DNA from: Pelagophyceae sp. CCMP2097
Lineage: Eukaryota; Sar; Pelagophyceae
Direction: 5' to 3'
Assembly (NCBI GenBank): GCA_026770575.1
Contig: MU657237.1
Coordinates: 148,351 to 194,867, forward strand
Length of the DNA: 46,517 nucleotides
The position numbers and the translations under genes are program-made. Below are positions 39,301 to 46,517 of this stretch, in pieces; the stretch's first letter is position 1, and each line of letters starts with the position of its first letter. The notes beneath the pieces were generated by a model. The model worked only from the letters and a program-made list of their open reading frames with translations. It did not search any database and was not told the DNA's origin.

Positions 39301-40604
39301 TTACACGAGGATGACGACGTTTGGGTGCTGCGTCAGGAGCGCGGCCGATTCCACGCGGGAGAGGACACCGCCCGTGCGCGCGTCTCGTCGCGTGAGAGGC
39401 GTCGGGCCGTGGCCGCTGACCCAGACGATGCCGTGGTGGTTTGCGAGCCCCCAGGGTTCGTCGTCCGTGGCGGGCCAGGCCCCCCCGACTGCGCCCGTCT
39501 GCGCGTCGAAGACCTAAAACGCCGTGCAAGGGGCACTCCGCCGCGCACGCCGCGGTCGTTGAGAAGAGGCATGGGCCGAGGCATGGGCGCGGGGCGACCG
39601 AGGGCGCACCGCAACGCGTCGCTTCCACGCTTTGCGGCGCGGCGTCGACTTGGCCTCGTCCTCGACGTACGTGGTGACGAGGATGGAGTCGTGCGAGACG
39701 ACGATGCCTAACGACGGTCCTTGACGACTCTAGCTCTTTCGGCGGGCGCCCGTTTCACCAGAGGGGCGGTTGAGGTTTGCGACGAGGACGGCGTGGTCTT
39801 GGATGCGCGTGCGGCACGCGCTGAGCGCGCAGCGGATGACGACGCCCGTGGCGTCGCGCGTCGGCGTCGCGTAGTCGCCGACGTCGTCGTAGCCGTCGAG
39901 GTGCGCGGCGACGTAGAGGCAGCCCGCGCGCGACGTCATGTTCCACGCCGTGAGTGGCTCGGCCGGCGAGGCCGCAGAATTCAGCTGCAGCGAGAACAGC
40001 ATCGACCCCGTCGCCGTGTCAAACGACGAGACGGAGCCGCGGCACGTGGCGACCCAGAGCACGTCGGCATTTACCGTGGGGCCGCGGCTCACGGCGAGGC
40101 CCTCTGGGTACTCGAGCAGCGGCGTCGAGACGAGGCCGTGGAACTGGAGCGATCCGTCGGCCTCGACTGCGTAGATGAGGACGCCGCAGACCTTGTACTG
40201 CGAGACGTAGAGGCGCCGCGGCGTGGCGAGCGTGCACGTTGGCCAGTCGTCGTGGCGCGGCACCGCGCCGGTGCGGCACGTCGGCGGCCGCGGCCCCGCC
40301 GCGGCGGGGTCGACGCGCGTGCCCTTGCGCCAGGGGAGCGCGGGCAGCGTCGCGCGCTCGCGGCCCGCGGCGTCGAACGCGACGACGGTGTTGGCCCGGG
40401 ACGCGGTGACGAGCGCCAGGCGACCAAAGGCCACGCGCCGGCAGAGGAGGCGCCACTCGTGGCAGATCAGCTGCAGCACCGAGACGCCGACCCAGCGCGT
40501 CGAGTAGCTCAGCACCTGCGCCGCAGCGTCGCGCCGCAGCCGCAGAGCGCAAAAGGGCCGCGCACGTGGGACACGAGCTCCGGTTGGAGGCGCCCGAGGG
40601 GCAT
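39301..40604 (-). CDS. F-box protein with beta-propeller-like repeats
   Basis: Exons 40604-40566, 40515-39759, 39707-39610 and 39513-39301 close exactly to 368 residues. The first exon is only 39 bases and its fusion to the second creates an F-box: LQPELVSHVLSYSTRWVGVS followed by VLQLICHEWRLLCRR. The rest alternates short strands such as LALVTASRANTVVAFDAAGR, TPRRLYVSQYKVCGVLIY, VLWVATCRGSVSSFD, GIVVSHDSILVTTY and GLANHHGIVWVSGHG, a pattern of NHL/SMP-30-like or PQQ-like propellers. F-box proteins bind SKP1 and bring substrates to SCF ubiquitin ligases, so the propeller is the likely substrate reader. The target is unknown. The exon 3 donor is a choice among in-phase sites. Confidence 0.72.
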
Positions 40605-40884
40605 GCGCTCGCCGGCCGCGGCGGTGCGCGGGCGTGGGGTGGGCGAGGCGGCGGTGTGTCGTGCCGTCGACGCGTCGACGTCGGTCCCCTCTGGGGCAGA
40701 ACTTTGCCGGAACTTCGCGAACTTACAATTGACAACGAAAGCTTTCGTCGTTTTCAAGATCGGATCAAAGCCTCTGAACTTTCAGAAATGGCGCAAGTGC
40801 GCTTGAAAGTGGCACTGGCACTCTCCGCATCTCTCCGCTCGTCCCGCGCGAGGCTCGGATCGGTTCAAGTCGCGCTTTCGCGCC
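40605..40884. promoter_or_regulatory. Divergent promoter region, F-box / START-like genes
   Basis: 280 bases between divergent starts. The middle is AT-richer (acttacaattgacaacgaaa, 40721-40740; gctttcgtcgttttcaagat). No gene is seen. Confidence 0.4.
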
Positions 40885-42110
40885 ATGGGCCAGCCTGACG
40901 AGGAGCGGCGGCGGCCGGCGTTGCAACCCGCGGCGTCGTTCGCCGTGCGCGCGCTCCTCGCCGGATTTGTCTTCGTCGTCACCGGCCGTCTCGCGAACCG
41001 CCGAGCCGAGCCGCGCGTCAGCGCGTGCAATGGCTTCACGCAGCCCTACGACGGCATCAAGCTCAACGGCGAGCAGCTCGAGCAGCTCGACGTATAGGCG
41101 CGGCGTCTTGGGCGGACTTTTGGGGCGCGGCCGCCGGGGCGGACCTTCCTGCGCTCTGCCGACACGTTTATTTGCAGGCCGGGCGCAAGCTGACGCTGTC
41201 GAAGCGCGAGGCGGGCGTCGGCGGGGGCCGGGGCACGGCGGTGTGCGACATTGCGGCGCCGCCCAAGGAGATTTGGAAGACGATCCTGGACTTTGACCAC
41301 TACAAAGGCCGCCTCGCGCAGTGTGCGCTCCCTGTCCAAATGTGGGGGAGCCTCCCGGGTTGCCGTTTAAAAGTACAACGCAGGCAAGTACTCTACCGTC
41401 TACGAGCGGAAGAAGAACGTCATGAGCCGCACCGAGACCATCAAGGTCCACATGAAGCTCGACGGCATCATCCGCGACTTCAACTGCTACTACGACCACA
41501 CGTTCAAGCCCGACAAAAACGAGCTCACGTGCGTCTTCGCCCCACGGCCTGGAAGAGCCTCGCGGAAGCAACGTCCGAGGGGTCCCCCGACGCGTGGCGT
41601 TCTTGCGCAGGTGGACGCTGGACCCGGAGAAGGAGAATGACTTTCTCGACGTGCAGGGCCAGTGGATCGTGGAGAAGCACCCGTCCAAGCCGGACCACAG
41701 CCGCGTCTTCTACTCGGCAGACGTGCTCCTGCCCTCGTGAGTCCCCGCGCCCTCGGTCGGGCCTTGCGCGGAACTGCGCACAGACCGCCGCGGTCAGGTG
41801 GCTGCCGGGAATGGTCGTCGTCACGCTCTGCAAGACGAGCGGCATCAAGGCCCTCACGTTCGTGAAGAAGGCCGCTGAGGCCGACTTCGCCACCAAGCAG
41901 ACGGGCGGCTTCGTGCGTCCCCGGGTGACTTCCGTGGGGCGGCGCGCCGAGACGCCCCCGAGACGCCGCCTCGAGACGCCACCTCGCACAGGCGAGCCGG
42001 CTGCGCGCGGGCCTCGGCGGCGGCGGCCGCGGCGGCGCGTCGGGCCGCGCTCTCGGTGCGCGCCCTTTGCGGCGTTTCGTCGGCCGCGCCGGCTCGAGGC
42101 GCGCATATAG
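40885..42110 (+). CDS. START / polyketide-cyclase-like lipid-binding protein with N-terminal hydrophobic segment
   Basis: Exons 40885-41091, 41178-41322, 41384-41528, 41611-41736 and 41798-42110 close to 311 residues. Residues 18-33 (ASFAVRALLAGFVFVV) can serve as a signal anchor or part of a plastid leader. The domain reads DIAAPPKEIWKTILDFDHY, CKYSTVYERKKNVMSR, IKVHMKLDGIIRDFNCYYDH, WTLDPEKENDFLDVQGQWIV and SRVFYSADVLLPSWLPGMVV. These match the helix-grip fold of the plant polyketide cyclase/dehydrase and lipid-transport superfamily. It probably binds a hydrophobic ligand. The Arg/Pro-rich tail after GGF may instead be an intron (gtgcgt at 41915 to ag at 41990), giving a C-terminus that continues to about 42249. 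I cannot choose between them. Confidence 0.72.
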
Positions 42111-42445
42111 GCAAGGCGCGCTTCGGCGGCGCGCCGGCACTGCGGCCTTTTGGTTTCAAGCGCTGAAAATCATACCACGCCGGCAAGAGGCCCCGCGGCG
42201 GCGCCGCGCCGGCGCCGCCGCGGGCCGCCTATACACGGAGAGACGATAAACAAACGCCGATGCGACAATCAGCGCGTTGTGGCCCGGTCTCTGTGATCCC
42301 CGGAAACCGCCGGAGAGAGAGAGCGCCGCCGCGAGATCGAGAAAAAAAAGTCACCGAGGTTCTTTCCGAAAGCACCGCGGGCCGGCGTCGACGACCGCGC
42401 GCGCCTCGCCATTTTCGTCGTTTAGCGCCCGCTCCGCCGCGGCCG
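42111..42445. other. Spacer or alternative 3' exon of the START-like gene
   Basis: The first 140 bases may be coding in the alternative model (FWFQALKIIPRRQEAPRRRR, stop near 42249). The rest holds a ga-rich stretch (ggagagagagagcgccgccg) and an A-run. No other gene is seen. Confidence 0.4.
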
Positions 42446-42946
42446 ATGGCGTGCTTTTCGGCGGCGCCGGCGGCGCCGGATTCGTGGGTCACGCGCGTCC
42501 TCGACGCGGAGCCGCGGTGGCTCGACATATCGCCGGCGCTGTGGCAGCGCGCGCTCGACTTGGACGCCCGCGACTTTTGCCTCTACCTGCGCCTGCTCGG
42601 CAACGAACGTGCGACGCTCGACTTGGTCCGAGGCCACGGCGCCGACTTTCTCCGTGTTAAGATCCTCATCCTCAACGTCCTCCGAGAGGCCGCCGCGCCG
42701 GGCCGCCGCCCCGCGCCGCCGCCACCGCACGCGCCGCAAACGCCGCAGGCGCCGCAGGCGCCGCGGCGACGAGAGCCGCTGAGCCGCGTCTCCGCGGCCC
42801 AGCCGAGCCGCCCGCCGCCGCCGCCGCTCAAGCGGCCGACGCCGCACACCCACGCCAAGGAGCCCACGTGCACTAAGGCCTCGAACGCAAAGGCCACGTG
42901 GGCCAACAAGCGCAGGTCGCCGACGAAGCCGCCTCGATGGCACTAG
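42446..42946 (+). CDS. Small protein with helical N-terminal domain and basic Pro-rich tail, unknown
   Basis: A single exon of 166 residues starts at the ATG at 42446, after a GC-rich leader. Residues 13-75 (SWVTRVLDAEPRWLDISPAL onward, to VKILILNVLREA) form an amphipathic helical domain whose pattern is loosely like a SAM or death-fold domain. The second half is Pro/Gln/Arg-rich (PPHAPQTPQAPQAPRRRE) and ends in a Lys/Arg-rich tail that could be a nuclear signal. I do not recognise a family. Third-position GC fits the neighbours, which supports coding. Confidence 0.5.
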   Translation: MACFSAAPAAPDSWVTRVLDAEPRWLDISPALWQRALDLDARDFCLYLRLLGNERATLDLVRGHGADFLRVKILILNVLREAAAPGRRPAPPPPHAPQTPQAPQAPRRREPLSRVSAAQPSRPPPPPLKRPTPHTHAKEPTCTKASNAKATWANKRRSPTKPPRWH

Positions 42947-43206
42947 CCCGCGGCCCGCTCTCCTCGTTTTCGAGTCGCCTTCGACTCTCTCCTAATTTAA
43001 GCACCATTCCGACACGCGGCGCATCCGACGGGAAAACGTGAAAGCGGCCGGCGCGCGCATACTGCCGAGTCGGCTGCTTTCGACTCGGGCCTCGACGCAG
43101 AGCTCCGGGACCGCGGGGTCGGAGATGCACAATTCCACATAATTTATGCGCCAAATCCCTGTGGCATGACCTCGATGGCACAGAGAGGACGGCGCGTGCA
43201 CGGTCC
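42947..43206. other. Convergent intergenic region
   Basis: 260 bases between convergent stops with tcctcgttttcgagtcgcct and a related tcgactc repeat. No gene is seen. Confidence 0.4.
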
Positions 43207-45996
43207 TCATCGGAACCCCGGGGCCCGGCGGCACTTGTCCAGGAACTCTGCGATCTTCTTCCGTGCGAAAATGTTCGGCACGAGGTCGAGGCTCGAGAGA
43301 GCTTCGTTCGTCAAGGGCGACGTCGACGCGCCTGTGACAATGCCGGGGTGAAACATCGAGAGCGGTTCCGTCGATTTTCGCGCACGCACCTGTCGCGAAC
43401 CACTGCTCGATGCAGACTCGTTCGTACGTGTTCCCGTCACGCGATATGACGGGGTCTTTCATCAACTCGCTCGAGATCGGGCACATCATGTCATCGTCAA
43501 CGTCACGCAGCGCGACCCTCAGGCGCGCCAGCTCGGCGCGGTGCTCGTGCAGCTCGGCCTCGAGGACGGCCTGGTGCTTCGCGGCGCCGTCGAGCATGGC
43601 CTAGGGATGCCCTGAGTCCTTTTCAACGACGGCCCCTCGCGACGTACCTGCGCCGAGAGCAGCTGCTGCGACTTGTGGCACGAGCGCACGGCGGAGAGTA
43701 TCTTCAACGCCAACGCGAGGGGGATGCCCATGTTGCGCATGTCGCCCGGCTCAAGGGAACGCAGCGCGCTGTCGTCAATCTCATGTTCTCGGAAGACCGC
43801 CAGCAGCGACCCGAGGCCGAGCGACTCGAGCAGCGCGACGGTCGTCGCGTCGTCGAAGTCGTCCGGCGGCGGCGGCGCTTCGACCAGACAAGTATGCTCG
43901 TCGTCACACGTCTCCGTCTTCACTTCCTCGACGCCGAAGCTGGCCGCGTCGCCTGCTTGCGAGGACTCGTCGAAGTGCATCGCCGCTTTGTCATTGTCGT
44001 CGGCGGCGGGAGGCTCGCGAGAGAGAGTGCGACTCTGCGTCGAGGCTCCTCGCGGCTCGCCCGGGGTCGTCGTTTTCGTCGTCGCGGCGTCGGCGTCCTC
44101 GTGCATCGTCCGACGCGCCGACCCCGGCTTACTTTTCTCGCGCCGTCGCTTGGTCGTCGAGCGCGGCGGCGACGGCGCGCCGTTGCGTCTCACAGCTTGT
44201 TTCGACCCAGCGTCCCTCAGCAAGTCGAGGCACACTGCGTCGGCCCTGGCCCCCGCGTCGCGCGCCTGATAAAGCGCCCACGACGCCTGGTAGAGCGCCC
44301 ACGACGCCTGGTAGAGCGCCCACGATCCTAGCAACGCGACGACCAGCGAGAAAAGCGCGATGGCCCTTCCGCGCATGGGGTCCGCCGCGGCGAGCAGTTC
44401 AATTGCCGCCATGTGATTGTAACGTCGCGCGAGTTGTAACGGCGTCTCGCCAAACTTCTTATCGACGGTCGAGACGTCGCAACCGGCTCGGAGCAACGAG
44501 GTGAGCACCGCCACGTGCCCGAGGGAGGCCGTCGCGTGTGCGGCGGTCCAGCCGTCGCTGTCCGCCTGGATCGCATCGCAGCCAAACGCTCCGAGCAACA
44601 TGTCGAAGGCGACCGCGTGGCCCACCAGGGCGGCGGCGAACGCCGGCGTCCTGCCGTCGTGCGTCGCCCGATTCAAATCGGCACCATTTTCGAGGAATAT
44701 TTTGACGACGTCGCTGCGGCCGTTCTGCGCGGCCAAATACAGCGGCGTCGCCCCGTCAGCCAACGCCTTGTCCGCATCGGCGCCGCTTTCGATAAGCATT
44801 TCGACGACGTCGCTGTGGCCGAAATCCGCGGCCGCGTGCAGCGGCGTCGCCCCGTCAGCCAACGCCTTGTCCACATCGGCGCCACTTTTGATAAGCATTT
44901 CGACGACGTCGCTGTGGCCCTGCTGCGCGGCTAAGTACAGTGCCGTAGTCCCGAGTCCCGCCGCGTCGTTTAAATTTGCGCCCGCGGCGATGAGCAGGTC
45001 GACGATATCGGCGTGGTCGTTCTGCGCCGCCATCATCAATGATGTAAACCCAGCGTTTGTCGCCCGGTTCAAATCGGCGCCGCTTTTGATAAGTATTTCG
45101 ACGACGTCGCTGTGGCCGTTATGCGCGGCTGCGTAAAGCGGCGTCGCCTCGTCCACCGCCGCGTCGTTTATATTCGCGCCCGTCGCGATGAGCAGGTCGA
45201 CGACCCCCGCGTGGCCCTCCCGCGAGGCCAAGAACAGCGGCGTCGCCCCATTCTGCGCCGCCTTGCTCACATTTGCACCGCTTTCGATGAGCATTTCAAC
45301 GACGTCTCTGTGGCCAACATGCGCGGCTACGTCCAGCGGCGTCGTCCCGTCAGCCGTCGCCTTGTCCACATCTGCGCCGCTTTTGATAAGCATTTCGACG
45401 ACGTCGCTGTGGCCGTTATGCGCGGCTGCGTAAAGTGGCGTCGCCTCGTCCACCGCCGCGTCGTCCACATTTGCGCCCGCCGCGATGAGTAAGTCGACGA
45501 CGCCCGCGTGGCCCTCCCGCGAGGCAAAGAACAGCGGCGTCGCCCCGTCCGGGCCCGCCTTGTTCAAATTTGCGCCCGCGGCGACGAGAACGTCAACGAC
45601 GCCCGTTTGGCCGCGCGACGCTGCGAACATCAAAGGCGTCGACCCGTCCTCAGTCGCCTGGTCCACGGTGGCGCCGTGGGCGACGAGCAGGTCGGCGACG
45701 TTCCCGCGGCCCTCCTTCGCCGCGATTATGAGGAGCGTAATCCCACCGTCCGTCGCCTGGTTCACGGCGGCGCCGGCCCGCAGGAGCGCGCCGAGCACGT
45801 CGACGTGGCCGTTCGCCGCCGCGGCGCACGCCGCCGGGAAATCGTTGCCGTCCCGGGAGTGTGTGTCGCAGCCTTGGGCGAGCAAGTTCTCGACCAGCGC
45901 GACATTGTCGTTGGCGGCGGCGGCGAACATCAGCTCGCACGGCGCCCGCCCGGCGGCGCACGAGCCCGCCATGGCCACGGCGAGCGAGATCCACAT
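43207..45996 (-). CDS. Ankyrin-repeat, SAM and U-box protein (putative membrane E3 ubiquitin ligase)
   Basis: Exons 45996-43648, 43600-43390 and 43331-43207 close exactly to 894 residues. The ATG at 45996 starts a hydrophobic leader ([16 protein letters not shown]). About 16 ankyrin repeats follow (type [19 protein letters not shown]). Then comes a likely transmembrane helix ([18 protein letters not shown]) and three tandem SWALYQA heptads, a long polar region, and a SAM domain ([20 protein letters not shown], then [20 protein letters not shown]). The C-terminal U-box is [51 protein letters not shown]-boxes bind E2 enzymes and transfer ubiquitin, ankyrins choose the target, and SAM may oligomerise. 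Topology is uncertain: if both hydrophobic segments are used, the ankyrins face the lumen. Confidence 0.9.
44270..44332 (-). repeat. 21 bp tandem repeat (SWALYQA x3)
   Basis: gcgcccacgacgcctggtag repeats three times nearly perfectly and encodes the heptad SWALYQA just after the predicted membrane helix. Confidence 0.85.
44390..45950 (-). repeat. Ankyrin-encoding 99 bp repeats with a 297 bp super-period
   Basis: Repeats are 33 residues. Repeats 5-6 and 8-9 are much more alike ([14 protein letters not shown]...[19 protein letters not shown]) than their neighbours, showing a recent duplication of a three-repeat block. Confidence 0.8.
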
Positions 45997-46517
45997 CTCT
46001 CGGGTACCCCGCGGGCGCGCGAGGGCGGTCCCGCTCTCGATCCCGCCACTGCCCACACTCTGGACTCAGACTGGAGCTCGTTGCTACTCGTAAAGTCTGT
46101 ACGCCATCGGTTCGCGATCGGACATTCCCAGCGGTGGGAATTCATTTCAGGGTGAAATGAAGCTTCAATAATGAAGCGATTTCACCATTTTCACTTCACT
46201 TCACTAAGTTTTCACTAACACCGAAAATTTGTGATTCACTTCATTTTCACTTCACCAACACCGCCCGTCGTACCCGTCGATCTTCGCACAGCGTGGGGTC
46301 CCCGGAGGAGGTCCCACCGTCGCTGTAGGGTCGCTGCAGGGTCACTGGAGTCGTACTGCCCTGGATCAGACGTCTTGGGGTCATGGGTGGCGCATACAGC
46401 CGTCGGGCGGACGAGCCTACGACAGGCTCGACAAAGGGTCCGGGTCCGACCCGGACCCGCGCCTTTTTCGGGGTCGGGTCCGGGTCCGGGTCCGGCCGAT
46501 GCCGCGGACCCGACGGT
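45997..46517. repeat. Non-coding right end with TTCACT and GGGTCC simple repeats
   Basis: No gene is seen after the ankyrin gene start. 46140-46262 is AT-rich with repeated ttcacttca/gaaatga motifs and short inverted pairs (aatgaagcttcaataatgaa). 46431-46517 has GGGTCC/GACCCG hexamers, including the palindrome gggtccgacccggaccc region (46438-46460) and a run of three gggtccg units near 46473-46495. Confidence 0.6.

Noticed and set aside
1..46517. CRISPR arrays, bacterial operons, rRNA or tRNA genes
   Set aside because: No regularly spaced short repeats with unique spacers, no Shine-Dalgarno-led gene series, and I could not recognise a cloverleaf or rRNA core by eye. A tRNAscan search was not possible.

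Overview
This window looks like nuclear DNA from a GC-rich, gene-dense unicellular alga, most likely a stramenopile. A pelagophyte such as Aureococcus is my best guess, but it is an inference. Supporting points are short spliceosomal introns (donors mostly gtgcg/gtgag, acceptors tag/cag), spacings as small as 7-20 bp between genes, putative signal-plus-transit leaders on plastid-type proteins, a plastid-division dynamin and a predicted selenoprotein. Two runs of N (21609-22013 and 32551-33264) mark assembly gaps. I built the gene models by hand, joining exons by reading frame, splice phase and family motifs. Most close to an exact number of codons; unresolved joins are stated.

Layout. 1-95: possible 5' end of a minus-strand gene. 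822-2804 (+): membrane-anchored UPF0489 protein. 3250-3870 (+): small RRM protein. 3890-7141 (+): RAP-domain helical-repeat protein. 7529-9291 (+): PT-rich surface protein. 9531-10220 (-): selenoprotein U (PRXL2 type) with an in-frame UGA and a candidate SECIS in its 3' UTR. 10410-13238 (+): ELP3 with a C-terminal membrane tail. 13583-15299 (-): DHHC acyltransferase. 15489-18237 (-): ClpX-type unfoldase. 18402-20113 (+): DnaG-type primase. 20443-21339 (-): putative plastid membrane protein. 21549-22150: mobile element with perfect inverted repeats ending in TTAA. 22272-23667 (+): sulfotransferase-like protein. 23939-26026 (+): SAP-like/beta-domain protein. 26174-28828 (-): large unknown protein with DQGxGN motifs.

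28829-34260 is a repeat-dominated block. It holds at least four copies of one dispersed element in both orientations, a 70-73 bp minisatellite interrupted by a gap, a duplicated ~290 bp unit and clusters of TAGGAATTCCTA palindromes.

34580-38363 (-): ARC5/DRP5B-type dynamin. 38494-39293 (+): HAD phosphatase. 39301-40604 (-): F-box/propeller protein. 40885-42110 (+): START-like lipid-binding protein. 42446-42946 (+): small unknown protein. 43207-45996 (-): ankyrin-SAM-U-box protein. The right end carries simple TTCACT and GGGTCC repeats.

Themes, not operons: organelle biology (ClpX, DnaG, DRP5B, RAP protein, putative plastid membrane protein), ubiquitin ligase components (F-box, U-box) and tRNA modification (ELP3). 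Five introns appear to use GC instead of GT at the donor.
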